From Cephalotus follicularis (lineage: Eukaryota > Streptophyta > Magnoliopsida > Oxalidales > Cephalotaceae), in assembly GCA_001972305.1 (NCBI GenBank), contig BDDD01000919.1, positions 503,442 to 567,441 of the forward strand: a stretch of DNA of 64,000 nt, written 5' to 3'. Of the stretch, positions 10,739-22,125 are shown piece after piece (position 1 is the first letter of the stretch; each line of letters begins with the position of its first letter). The notes under the pieces were generated by a model, which saw only the letters and a program-made list of their open reading frames with translations, was not told the DNA's origin and did not search any database. A program made the translations under genes and the position numbers.

Positions 10739-12364
10739 TCAAATCAGATCCTCAATCTGATTATTCAATTGCCTGCACTCTTCGGTATCGTGCCCATGGT
10801 CGCGATGGTACCGGCAGTATTTTTCTACATCCCTCTTCTTTGCTGGGGACCTCATCTTTTCAGTCCATTGAATGGGGACCTTATCCTGCTCCACAGCAAG
10901 TATTCTGGTACGCGTGTCCAGGAAGGGGGCAAAGTTGTTGTATGATGGGATAGGTGCCCCTCCTCGGGGTGAATTCTCTCTTCTGGAGAGTTTGTGTCTG
11001 AGGTCTTCCTTGGACAATTCTGACCTCTCCTTCCTCTTCTCCTTCTTCCCGGGAGCATTTCGTGAATGCTCCCCTCTCTTCTCCTGATGGCCCGACCAGG
11101 GTGTTTTCTGTTTCCTGGCTGCCATCTCTTCCTCGGTGTTAACATACTTTTCTGTTCTTCTCAGCAGATCTTCCATATCCACTGCGGGTTTCTTCAAAAG
11201 GGAGAAGGTGAAGGACGAGTTGTTCCTCAGTCCACTATTCAATGCGGCCAGGGCAAAAGACGACTCCAGGCCCTTCACCGTGAGGGACTCCCTGTTAAAT
11301 CTGGTGAGATAATCTCTCAGCGATTCATCTCTACCCTGCACCACATTGATCAAATGCGTATAGTTCCTCCTCTGCGTAGTGCTGTTGAGGAACTTGGTTA
11401 CGAATAGTTCCATAAACTGGTCAAAATTCTCCACCGATCTCTGAGCTAGGGTGAAATACCACGACTGGGCTGCTCCAGTCAATGTTGACGGGAATCCTCG
11501 GCAGAGTGTGGCGTCTGAGGCTTGGTGTACCAACATAGTTTTTCTGTAGGTGCGTACATGTTGAATAGGGTCCATGGACCCATCGTACTTATCGAGGCTT
11601 AGGAGTCGAAATCCGCTGGGAATGCGCTCCGTCATGATCTCGGATGTGAAGGGGTAGGCGCCAATATTGCGCACCTCTAACGGATACCCCCTTGGATGCT
11701 CGGCTCCTTGGAGCCTTCTCTCCACCTCGGAAATCCTGTTGTTCATTGCTTGCTCCACGTTCTCAATGTTCCTAGCCCTGCTAGAAACATGTGACCCACC
11801 GGCCAGTGTGGTCGTGCGGTCTACCCTGCTTTCCTGGACCGTTCCTGCTCTGCGTAGGGCATTAGACCGCACTTGTGCATCCTCTGCACCTCTGGCTTCC
11901 ACTTAGGGATCCACTTCCATGGCTTGATGCATAGGATGCACTCTTCTGGGATCGTTGGGCTGATCCCGGGCAGTTGAGGACTCTGCCCTCTGAGATGCGT
12001 TGATCTTAGGTCTCCTCCCCAGAGGAATATTATCCCCTGACCGCCTTGGAGGGAGTCTCTCTCCCCTCGACGGGATTTGCCTGGAACCTCGGGGGTGCCC
12101 CATCTCCACCACTAGCCTAATAAGGCCGTTTTGTCCTAGGCTGTTTGCTTGGACAGGTCTGGCCTGGGCTTGGTTGGCAATGTTGGTTGTCAACAAATTT
12201 GTGAGTCGCTCCATTCCCTGGAGGAGCTGACTGAGTTGCTCCCCTGTGAAGGAAGCTTGTTCCGGGGCCGCAACTTGGCTGGCTTCAGGAGGAGGAGGTG
12301 GGATCTCCTGTTGTTGGCTGCTGGTGGCTCCAAACTGGTTGTTGCTATTCTTTCTCGGAGGCAT
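10739..12364 (-). pseudogene. Tat element Gag, one in-frame stop
   Basis: The start ATG is at 12364, 26 bases inside the PBS. The N-terminal 153 residues are Pro/Gln-rich (QQQEIPPPPPEAS). A TAA at 11903-11905 interrupts the frame, which then continues unchanged to 10739. The central part has the retrotransposon Gag fold signature (FPSTLTGAAQSWYFTL, FVTKFLNS, ESLRDYLTRFN). The C-terminus has the Tat-type metal-binding motif CRYHRDHGHDTEEC (C-X2-H-X4-H-X4-C). Gag packages element RNA and forms the particle. Apart from the single stop the frame is open, so the inactivation is not very old. Confidence 0.86.
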
Positions 12365-12389
12365 GATTACTAATAGCTTTTTGCTGCGT

Positions 12390-12407
12390 TTCCCACAGAC
12401 GGCGCCA
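12390..12407 (-). promoter_or_regulatory. Primer-binding site of Tat element
   Basis: On the minus strand it reads TGGCGCCGTCTGTGGGAA, starting two bases after the 5' LTR ends. The first nine bases match the 3' end complement of plant tRNA-Asp. The remainder departs from it, a form often seen in plant gypsy elements. It primes minus-strand DNA synthesis. Confidence 0.75.
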
Positions 12408-12409
12408 AC

Positions 12410-13225
12410 TGTTGATGCAGAAATCTCCCTTCAACAGTACCCTACATAGAGGGCTTTGATTTGTTTAGGGGAACGCCTGAATATGTCCGAGAAAGGTGTT
12501 TGGTAATTGAGAGTCCCTGCACGAATAGAGCACAAAGGTAGAATGTCCAGGAGGTTATTCTCCCGGGGACACTCCGACGCTCACGTTAGAGATTGCACAG
12601 AGAAAGTAATGTTCTTTAGAGTGCTAAAATGACTGACCTTTGTATTGACTGTGAAACTGGTATTTATAGTTGTTGATTCGTAACTGCCTGAGCGTGTTAA
12701 TCGGAGGTGATAGGTGTCCCATAAGGAAATGCCAAGGATCTCGGCCGTTTCCCTTGATCTCTGCCAGATTTGTTGGTACTTTCCTTGTAGGAAGTTTATC
12801 ATATCTTATCATTCCATATTTGAAATGGTAAATCCCTGAAATGTAAGCTGATCTTATGGCCTTATCCTGCGGAGGACAAGGAAAAAGAGGTTCTCTGATC
12901 TCTTGTCCGCTTCAAGGTCTTCAACGTCAAGAGCTCGTGCCTGGGACCCTATGTCCTCTGCAACACCTTCCGAGGAAGAAGTCTTCTGTGATGCAGTTGA
13001 GGAGGAGGTCCTCGGCAGGGGTGCCGATGAGGGTGTCCTCTGCTATGCAAACAAAGAGGAGTTCCTCAGCGCTGATTTCGAGGAGGATGTCCTTACCTAC
13101 TTCTGTAATTGGAGTTAAAGGGCTTCCTCTAATCCGTATCTATGTAAGCTTCAAAGCCCATGGACACTTAGCTATATCAGCGGAGGACACGTGTCATTCT
13201 AGGTATAAATAGATTTTTTCCCACA
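12410..13225 (-). repeat. 5' LTR of Tat element with TATA box and palindrome array
   Basis: TG...CA termini, 816 bp, matching 1834-2789. A TATA box (CTATAAATA on the minus strand) is at 12661-12669, so transcription should start near 12630 towards lower coordinates. In the U3 part, upstream of the TATA, is an array of interrupted palindromes of the form GAGGA-N-TCCTC: 12972-12986, 12999-13013, 13056-13067 and 13080-13094. Confidence 0.85.
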
Positions 13226-14144
13226 TAAAAAATGTATAAAACATGATCAATGATATTTAACCATATCAATTTTAGAATCATTTTCGAGAAAATCTTCCAA
13301 AATCTATAAAATTACTCTTTTTAATTTGATTTATGGTTAAAGATTATATAACACAAGTCCATTAGCACATAATGACTAACACACCAGGGTGGTTTCTTCT
13401 AAATAAGCCCAAAAAAACCAATACCTGCTATATTAACGAGAATTCGATATACTAGTTATCTTTATATGCAAATTTAAAAAAGGAAACAAAAAAAAATAAG
13501 ACTTAAACATGTATAGAATTATTAAGTAGATGGCTTTGGGTTTAAGAGTGGAATGTTTTTTATTATATTATGGAGGCAAAATTAACACCTATAATATTTT
13601 TTTTGGGGGGGGAATGTAAATCCTCCAGCGGCGTGAATTGGAATTTTTGTGTTTTGATTTATTAATTGACAAAAGAAAGAAGAAGAAGATGTTAAGAGAG
13701 GATTTTGTTAATGTTTAAATCTGAGTTTAAAACGAAGGGAAGTAGATAATGTTTTAATTGGATTTAAAAATTATTAAGGGTAGTTTCGATATTATAATAA
13801 AAACTAATGTCAGACATATTATTTATTGGTAATAAATAATAATACTATATGAGGTTCAGGTTCAGGCCTCTGTGTCACTGCGAAAAGGCGGGGACATTGA
13901 TGACGGCGGCAGAGCCGAGTCCTTTGAGTTGAAAGTTGAACTAACTTTATCAATTCGTTGACTTGATCCGTCAAAAGTACGGTTTTGAATATAATAGTAA
14001 CAAAAGTTGTTGGTCTCTTTAATGTCCCGAGTTCCATAAAACATGATCTAGAGGACGACAAATCTTTTGTTTATTCAAAGAGAAGCAAAGGAATAAACAC
14101 GACAAGAAATTCGTTCAAGTCCCCAACTACCCAACCTTTTTTAA
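13226..14144. other. Intergenic region upstream of kinase gene
   Basis: AT-rich and non-coding. It starts with the TAAAA target-site copy. It contains homopolymer runs (13598-13614 region) but no recognised element. It would be the distal promoter of the kinase gene, with the Tat retrotransposon fixed immediately upstream. Confidence 0.5.
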
Positions 14145-14200
14145 CTATAAAAAAAATTATTAAGGTAATTAATAACCATTTAAGCCTCTCTCTCTCCCTA
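14145..14200 (+). promoter_or_regulatory. Putative core promoter of kinase gene
   Basis: A TATA-like string CTATAAAAAA is at 14145-14154, followed after 30 bases by a CT-rich tract (14185-14200) of the kind found at plant transcription starts. This puts the 5' UTR at about 570 bases. It contains several upstream ATGs, so a leader intron is likely but not placed. Confidence 0.45.
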
Positions 14201-14758
14201 TCTATCTTTGAACAAGTCATCTTCATTTTTTCTCCATTGAATCTTGTTTCTTTTACGTTGTTTTACTTGATTTTCTCACTCGTCTCTCCTCTTTGCCATC
14301 TGGGTCCTTATTGGAAATTTCTTTTGTTATGTTCTCTGCGAGTTTCACAGTATTTCTCAGGTTTTCTTCACTGCGTTTTGGCCAATTTTCTTCACTTTCT
14401 TTTTGACCTACCAGAGTTATCAGTTACCATTTCCTCTGTTATTTGCTTTGTGCTTTGTGTTTTGTGTTGTCTTGATTCTTCCTTTTTCATCACACCCCTG
14501 GCTGCCGCTATCCTCAATACAATTTCACAATTGGTTTTTCATTGTGTTGTCTATTTAATTGTCAGTGTCATCTTTAATTATTCCTTTACCAAGCGTTTTA
14601 TGCTTGAATTGGTCTCTTATTGATGTTCAAAAGAAAGGAGGAATACGGATGCTTTTTGTCTCTCTATTGTATCAATTCAATGGCAGTTGGTTTCCATTAA
14701 TGGAAGCAGATAAAGCTCACATTTGAATCAATATATTTACTGTGTAGTTGATTACACA

Positions 14759-17156
14759 ATGAAGTGTTTTCACTATTTCAAGGGCAAACACGGAACCGGG
14801 AAACAAAGATCAGCTCCAGAGTTAAAATCCAAGGATTATTCAGAGACTGATACAAGCACTCGGTCTACTACATGTTCACTGACTTCTCCTCGTGGCATAC
14901 CTGAATTGTATGAAGAGAAGGCTCATAATTTGCGAGTTTTCTCTTTCGCAGAGCTTAGGAATGCGACCAGTGATTTCAATAGGCTACTTAAGATTGGCGA
15001 AGGTGGTTTCGGTAGTGTCTATAAAGGTTCAATCCATCCTGTTGATGGGAAGGGTGAGGCTATTGTGGTCGCCATTAAAAAGCTTAACAGGGATGGCTTG
15101 CAGGTAAGGGTTCATTTTTTTTTTATCTTCTTTTATTTTTATTTTTTGTTACGTGCTGTAGATACAATGCATTACATACATTGTTTATAGAAATTAGATT
15201 TTGATTGGATGTTTTCAAACATAATTTGTATTCCGCATAGCCGCATACATATATGATTAATTACTAGGCACTAGATCATTATCCTGGGCAGAAGTAGGAT
15301 CATCTTGTATGCTAAAATTAATCTCAATAACCTGTTGAACTGTTTGAAATATACAGTATTGTTGGTTCTTTTGGATGCCTTTTGTGGTTTCAATTTGATG
15401 TGTATGTCATACCATTTTTTCGTGATTGTTGTTTTAATGGTATCTAACTCGCTATATATTTGAGCCTTACTACGTTATGCAACTTCACTTGATTCATTAT
15501 ATGACGAAACTGTATTCAATATAATAAATAGCGCAAAGAACCAATTAGTATGCAAGATGTGACTCAAGTCCGATCCCCATCCCATTTTTTGTTTCCCTTT
15601 CTTAATTCGTAATTTTGATGATGTAAGGGTTTTGTTAATCTGAGTATGTTTTTTCTTTTATTTGTTTCTCCATTAGGGTCATAAACAATGGGTTGCAGAA
15701 GTTCAATTCCTCGGTGTTGTGGAGCACCCAAATCTTGTCAAACTCATTGGATACTGTGCTGTGGATGGAAAGAGAGGAATCCAAAGACTACTAGTATATG
15801 AGTTTATGCCGAACAAGAGCTTAGAGGATCATCTTTTCAATAGGTCACGCCCAGCTCTTCCTTGGAAAACACGACTAGATATACTACTTGGAGCAGCTCA
15901 AGGATTAGCTTATCTGCATGAAGGATTGGAAGTTCAGGTGCTAATTTGAAATACTGTTATTTGATTTATTTAGTTCAATATGTATGAGGGTCTGAAGCAA
16001 GAGAAATAGTCAGTAGCCTTTTCAGAGCTGAAGCGATTGTTTTAACATTCAGTTAATTTTGTTTATGTGATATTTCATGCCATTATAGCTGCTCTTAACT
16101 GTCAATAATCTCTTCTATGGTAATGGTGAAGGTGATATATCGAGATTTCAAATCCTCCAATGTTTTATTGGACGAGAATTTCAAACCAAAGCTTTCAGAC
16201 TTTGGGCTTGCAAGGGAGGGACCAATGGCTGGATATACACATGTTTCAACAGCAGTAAGTAGCATTTGTAGATAGTGTTAGACTTTTGTTTTATTATTCA
16301 AAGTTGCATCGTAGGTCCCCTGTTCTTAGAATACTCTATAGTTTGAATATAAGTACGAAGAACTCCGTAGTACTTCAATAAAAAATGAGAGAATGCAATG
16401 CAAGTTAAGGAATTTCTGTAGTCATATCAAAGTTATTGAAGTTAAATTACAGTATCATGCCCATGAATAGCTTGCGTATTATCAGTATATCTAATTAAAT
16501 CATTTGATGCACGCACTGAATATAAATAATTGTTATTTCGAATTGTCTGGGATCAATCGGGAACTTTGCTCTAATGCTCGTGGGAACTTTTTGTTGGTGG
16601 TCAGGTAGTGGGGACACATGGTTATGCTGCTCCAGATTACATTGAGACAGGCCATCTCACAACAAAAAGTGATGTGTGGAGTTTTGGTGTTGTCTTGTAT
16701 GAAATTCTTACTGGTAGGCGGTCATTGGAAAGAAATCGCCCAAAATTTGAGCAGAATCTTTTAGAATGGGTGAGACAGTTTCCGACAGATAGTAAAAAGT
16801 TCAACTCGATAATGGATCCACGACTGGAAAACCAGCTTTCTTTTGGGGCAGCTCGTAGGATTGCAAAGTTGGCAGACAATTGCTTGTTAAAGAGTGCCAA
16901 GGATCGGCCAAAGATGAGTCAGGTTGTAGAGACCTTGAAGCAGATAATCGAGGGTTCAGATGGAGGAAGCGAGCCTAATGAAAACGGTTTTGATCCCTTC
17001 AATAATGACCCGGTAAAATCACCGAATAAACAGAAAGAAATGGTACCATCTGAATCATGGAAAAGGCGGATGGCGCACCTGGAAAAATTGGGTGAGAATG
17101 TTGAGGGTGCAAGTAGAAGAAAAATGATGATGATCCGGGGAGCCAGAGTGCTTTGA
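14759..17156 (+). CDS. PBL19-like: Receptor-like cytoplasmic kinase, RLCK-VII-4 (PBL19/PBL38 group), four exons
   Basis: Exons 14759-15103, 15677-15937, 16132-16254 and 16605-17156 join in phase with GT-AG introns to a 426-residue Ser/Thr kinase. The kinase domain shows the glycine loop [11 protein letters not shown] (80-90), ATP-anchoring Lys107 in VVAIKK, catalytic YRDFKSSN (Asp207), DFG at 225-227 and [14 protein letters not shown] in place of HRD is usual for RLCK-VII. The APE motif reads APD (Asp254), a conservative but unusual change. The N-terminus MKCF has no Gly2 for myristoylation; Cys3 could be acylated for plasma-membrane attachment. MKC..., the HNLRVFS block and the [15 protein letters not shown] block place it in subgroup VII-4, whose Arabidopsis members relay chitin-receptor signals to MAP3Ks. 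ATG 14759 is chosen because it begins this conserved MKCF. No frame damage is visible. Confidence 0.93.
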
Positions 17157-18591
17157 TGGTTCTTTTTCGTTTTTTTTAATCTTTTCGTGACATTTTGTCT
17201 AACCCCGTTTGTGTAGAATATTTTCTGCTTCCAAGGTAGAGGTAATCTAATCGTTTCACTTCCTAGCCAGAGACAAAGACGTACAGTTAAAAATGTGAAA
17301 TATTGAATGAAAGTTGTTTAAACCTCGTGCATAACTGAACAGCCAGCTTTGGAACTCGACATTTTGTACTGCATTTGGAAATGTCCAGTTCCTGCATTGT
17401 ACTTCGCTTTTAATATTAGCAAAAATCAAGTGACCATCCAATTATATTACACTTAGATTAATGAATACTTGAAGTAAAAAGAATTTATTTGTGAAAATTA
17501 ATGTGTTTTTGCTCTTTAAAATATCATTAGTGTGTAATACGTTTTGGAGTGAATATGCATGACCCCTTTGTCAGGGAAGCGACATGGCCCATGCCAACCA
17601 CCCTACATCCATCATAAATTGACATAATGTAGAGGTTATCAATCACACATCAGTGACTATACAGGACATTTTACTTAAAAGGGCGTCTAAAAAGAAAATT
17701 AAATTTCAATAGAGGTGTTCCTTCAACCAAATAACTAAACTGGGAACAGAGAATTGAAATAACACTATCAATAATAGAACAAGTGATGTTAACCTACAAA
17801 ACATGATCAAATCATAAAGAAACCTATTAGACTAAAATTGCACAGTATCCACGTACTCATGGCTAACGTAATATAATTGGAAAACACAACTAACATTCCA
17901 CACTTTAAAATATTTTTATAGTATTTGTCAATCATACGTGTTTAATATATAAATTATCATAAAACACTAAATTAGGTCCCCCATTATTTCTCCGTTGAAT
18001 TGTATTTCAATGTCCTGTGGTGCTCTACTCTCATTCCCCTTCATCAAAAAGTTAAAAATCATGTGCTCTCATTGATATACTGTGTTTTAAATGTCATGTG
18101 GTCCATTTTCGCCCGTCCTCCATCGAATAAGTCACTGTCAAGGCCTTTGCAAGAGTAGAATGATGTTACTGAATACCAACTTATTGGTATATAACTTCCA
18201 ATATATTTATGTGCCTGAATAGCATCTTATTGGTATATAACTTCCAATATATTTAAAGTTCATCAACTAATGTATTTTGAAAATTTGTTTAAATTGAACA
18301 AATTTTATTATCGATGTCAAAAGTCTAGATAATCTATCTATGGCCTAGTAGTCAATATTATCGCAGTATGAAATGATAGATAGCTTCCCATATATATTTT
18401 CTACATATCAATCACTTTTCCCTATTTGAAGAAAAAAACACATAACATATGTCTTAGACTACTGCACGGGACAAAAAATATATGAAACATATAACATATC
18501 ATTTCATACTATAGTAGCACTAGCATTTTTTCCCTAATAGTCTAATGGTATTACTCTCACTTCTTTGAATGAAAGGTACAAGAATCAATTA
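17157..18591. other. Kinase 3' UTR and AT-rich intergenic DNA
   Basis: The first 250-300 bases are probably 3' UTR. Beyond that there is no gene. A 30-bp direct repeat (CTTATTGGTATATAACTTCC...) is at 18180-18209 and 18226-18255. An inverted pair AGTATGAAATGATA at 18365-18378 and 18497-18510 encloses about 145 bp, possibly a small hairpin element, though no target duplication was found. Confidence 0.5.
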
Positions 18592-19146
18592 TGTAACACC
18601 CCGAGCCCAAAGGGCGAGCGCGAAACGTCATTATTGTCTTATTCGGTCACTTAATCCAATGGTTAGGTACTAGTTAATTCTATCAATTTGTAGAAGTATC
18701 AAAACTTTATGCATAACATCCATTCGATATTCTTAGTACAATAATTGTCATGCATACAAGCATACAATTCGATACGACTTAATACAATATTGTCTTGGCA
18801 GTTTAAATATAAAAATAATAATCCAAATGTCAACACTTAGTCCAATCGGCTACAACATTCGGGTCACTGTCCGCTGCTCCCTGCTGCCCATCATGTACAC
18901 AAAATCGATGCTTCATCCAGAAAGATGGGTTAGCCATACGGCCAAGCAAAAAATTTCCCATACAGAATGGTATGAACAGTTTATACAATAATAATTCATG
19001 TCATGAAATATGCATGAATCCAAGTTATGGTCAACTATTCATATACAACCGTCCTATATCGACATATATAAGTAGGACCTAAACAGTTGAATCATATATA
19101 TCCAATCATCTATCAGACAATCCAGTGCAAAGTGTACAACTATCAT

Positions 19147-19255
19147 GGATCAGCCCAATGAGTTCGCAGTTAGATCTGACTTAGTTATCCTGGATTAGCC
19201 CACAAATACGTAGCTAAGTCTCCTAACTATTTATGGATTAGCCTAATAGATATGC
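19147..19255. repeat. Minisatellite of about 45 bp, interrupted by the Tekay insertion
   Basis: Units start GGATTAGCC or GGATCAGCC and carry an AG-TAG-TCTG core, at 19147, 19191 and 19234. The array resumes after the insertion at 29254-29320 (TATGCAGTTAGC..., GGATTAGACTAATAAATA). It lies inside the older chromovirus LTR. Confidence 0.7.
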
Positions 19256-19840
19256 TGTCACGCCTCGAACCGTGGGATGGGCCCCACGACTCGACACGTG
19301 GCAATCCGTACAATCAATATCAATAATTTCCATAAAAAAAAATTAAAACGTATAAATAAATCATAACCATAAACATTTATTTAATGTGTGGATTACAGAC
19401 CCAGTTCGAATCATATAAATTACATACGGCTATGAACCAGAATAAAATAAATACATAATTTATTCCTGCAACTTGTCCATGAAAGCGTACTGTCGAGGAG
19501 GAGCTTACTCAATAATCTTTGTCTTTAGCGCTGCTGCGACGTGCCTCCACTACCCGTACCTGTACCTGTACCTGGCCCATTCAAAGGAATGGGTCAGCAA
19601 CCCTGAGGGTTGTGTAGGTCATCCTATATACGGGCACATACCAGAGGAACAAACAATACAAGCAGAAGAGATACAAATATTATAATAAATATGCATGCCT
19701 ACATGAATGCAGATCATAATCCATAGCATAATCATCATCATCCTTTGTCCTCGGTCTGCTCTACTCAAACCATACATAGCAATCATATCATAGAGGAGTC
19801 TAGTCTGGTCATCCTATGGTCTGGTCAGTATACATGGTTC

Positions 19841-20075
19841 ACCTTTAGGTTCACTAGCCCGCGGAATTCTCCTCCAGGTTCACCTGCTGAGCGGAATTCA
19901 CCCCCTTAGGTTCACCTGCTCGGCGGTTCACCCTTTGGATCACCAGCTTTGGCGAAATTCACCTTTAGGTTCACCATTGGCGGTTCGCCCGAGGATCACC
20001 TGCCTCGCGGAATTCACCCCCTTAGGTTCACCTGCTCGGCAGAATTCTCCCCAGTTGGGCTCACCTGCCTAGGGT
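19841..20075. repeat. Array of about 30-bp units with GCGGAATTC and GGTTCACCTGCTCG
   Basis: Seven to eight irregular units alternate GGTTCACC and GGAATTC(A/T)CC with GCTCGGCGG. The same array is in the other LTR at about 27038-27250. It is part of the LTR leader downstream of the TATA box. Confidence 0.75.
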
Positions 20076-20589
20076 CATTTAACTAAGACTTTTCCTTTAC
20101 ATATTATTTCCTAATTCCATTTCCTTCCTTAACTTATTTCCCTTTTCTTTTCTTTGGCTTCCTTAAGCCATTTCTTAAGTCAGACCAGGGCTCACCATTG
20201 TGCAGAGCACTTCCCTTGCACAAGGTTCGCTTAGCACGTGTCTGGCGCATGCATAGTTAAATCCTTTGCTTAATCCTTGTACTGCCCGGCCACATATGCA
20301 TATAGCTACATATTCATTTCATTAATTTACAAGTGCATGCAGGGGTGGTCATTATCACAGTGTATTGGCCAGGGATGCATGCTAAGGACGTGTACGATCA
20401 TTTGCCCTGTAATACTCTCTTATAACCCGTGCACACGTGTTGCCCATACTCTTCTCTTCTTATTGGCAGTGGACATGGCAGCGGAGAGCTCGTTGTGTCA
20501 CTTGCTCGGGCGAATGTAGGAGCGCTCGGCGCAGTCGTGTGGCGCGCATGGGGAGCACAGGGCAACGTGGACGCTCACCCCCCCGGCAG

Positions 20590-20925
20590 AGTGGACGCTC
20601 GTCCCCTGGCAGCATGGTGCGCTCGTCCCCCTGGCAGCATGGTGCGCTCGTCCCCCTGGCAACATGGTGCGCTCGTCCTGGCAGTGAGGACGCTCGCCCC
20701 TGGCGCTCAGCTCGGGTGTCTTCCCCCGGTCGCTTGGACGCTCGGCCATGGCGTCTTCCCCCGGCCGCTTGGACGCTCGCCATGGCGTCTTCCCCCGGCC
20801 GCTTGGAGCGCTCGGCCATGGTGTCTTCCCCCGGCAGTTGGAGCGCTCAGCCATGGCATCTTCCCCCGGCAGTTGGAGCGCATGGCCATGGCATCTCTTC
20901 CCTGGCAGTTGGAGCGCATGGCCAT
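20590..20925. repeat. GC-rich double minisatellite in LTR leader
   Basis: The first part has about 24-bp units (GGCAGCATGGTGCGCTCGTC). The second has about 34-bp units with CTTCCCCCGGC, GGAGCGC or GGACGCTC and GGCCATGGC. The left LTR shows six units of the second type. The right LTR (27905-28095) shows five, close to the 32-bp LTR length difference. Confidence 0.8.
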
Positions 20926-22125
20926 GGCTCACAGGCGCACCGCCTGACCTTGAAGCGCTCGGACATGGCTCACAGGCACACTGCCCGGCACTTATGGCAT
21001 CTCTCCCTCCCCCTTAAAGTTGATGCGCTAGCTTAGCATCAATGCAGAGGCGTGGCGCTGCATTCTTAGACGCATGCGCAGTGCTCGCTAGTGACGGGGA
21101 GAAGTTCGGTGCTGCCGGTGAGAAGCTCAGTGCTCTGCCATGCTCGGTCGCATGGGCAGAGGAGCTTACCTCTAGCTCGCCAAGGACGTCCATGGCGTCC
21201 TTGTGCGTTAAGCACTGTTTGTGCGGTCACGACTTTGCATAAACAGAAGGCATCACGTGGGTAGGGAAAGTGGATACTCACTTGCTGTTCACGTGCACTG
21301 TTTTTGGCACCATCATGTATAACCTCCTTCTTTGCATGTTTAATATACATATATATATATTTTATACAGACATTAATAACATATATACAAACAACAAACA
21401 TTCGTCACAAACAGCAATCACGCAGAAAGGCATACACACAATTTACTGGTAGGCACTCGAATATGGAGTAACCTACCTGGAAGGTGGTTGAAAACGGAGA
21501 TGCTTCCTCCAATTTCTGGCTTTCCTCAAAGCTGGGGACTGCTACGCTTCTTGCCAATTCTTCTTCCTTATGCTCCTCATGCCCCCAGGGAAATGGGTAT
21601 TTATAGGGGTGATGTGCAGAGGACATGGGGCTTACTTGAACAGCACCCAATTTGTCTTCTACCTCACACCCCCTTTCTCTCCCGAATTCTCTGGAATCAA
21701 ATGTGAAGAAGATGGCTCTCCCCAAAAGTGTTCTTACTAGGTCCCATCCATCATTTATAATAAACTTAGGAAAGCTCTAGAATTCTTGAGAGAATTCTCA
21801 CGTGCGGAGTCATCCTTGGGCTTGGGCCATGCTTAATCCACTTTGCCCAAAATACACTCTCCTCAATAGGGCCCAAAAATCTAATTATACCAATAGATCC
21901 GGCCCAAGGTGAATAGCATAATTCCTTTAACCCATATTTACAAATTATATTATCTTAAGGCCCAAAATCATCATTTATTTTCCATTAAGACCCAATTAAA
22001 TACATCATAAATTTCGGGTCCAGCCCAAAAGTGGGAAAATAGTTACAAAGCCCATTAATAATATTTTGTAATATTTAAGGCTCTTACATCCTCCCCTCCT
22101 TACAGAAATCTCGTCCCGAGATTTC

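Larger units (their letters stand above)
1834..13225 (-). mobile_element. Tat-lineage Ty3/gypsy retrotransposon, full length but degenerate
   Basis: The element is minus oriented: 5' LTR 12410-13225, PBS 12390-12407, gag, protease, RT/RNase H, integrase, antisense ORF, polypurine tract near 2790-2830, and 3' LTR 1834-2789. TAAAA flanks both sides (1829-1833 and 13226-13230), which fits a 5-bp target-site duplication. The second, host-type RNase H domain, the TGGCGCC-type PBS, the lack of a chromodomain and an antisense ORF downstream of pol are features of the plant Tat lineage. Stop codons in gag, the antisense ORF and integrase, and scattered LTR differences, mean it is no longer autonomous. 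It lies directly upstream of the kinase gene, about 0.9 kb from its TATA-like box. Confidence 0.88.
19256..22088 (-). repeat. 3' LTR of Tekay-like element, 2833 bp
   Basis: TGTCACGCC...CTTACA. The TATA box (CTATAAATA, minus) is at 21599-21607, so about 2.3 kb of each LTR lies downstream of the promoter (R plus U5). That region holds two tandem arrays: GGAATTC/GGTTCACC units at about 19841-20075, and GC-rich units at about 20590-20925 containing GGCCATGGC. The many ORFs across the GC-rich array are repeat translation, not genes. Confidence 0.9.

Noticed and set aside
13985..14623. 212-residue hydrophobic ORF upstream of the kinase
   Set aside because: It starts before the likely TATA box, overlaps the CT-rich leader and matches no family. 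It is best read as 5' UTR sequence.
20429..21036. Long Ala/Pro/Trp-rich ORFs on both strands, repeated at 27627-28356
   Set aside because: They are translations of the GC-rich minisatellite inside the two LTR copies, open in several frames at once, with no conserved domain.
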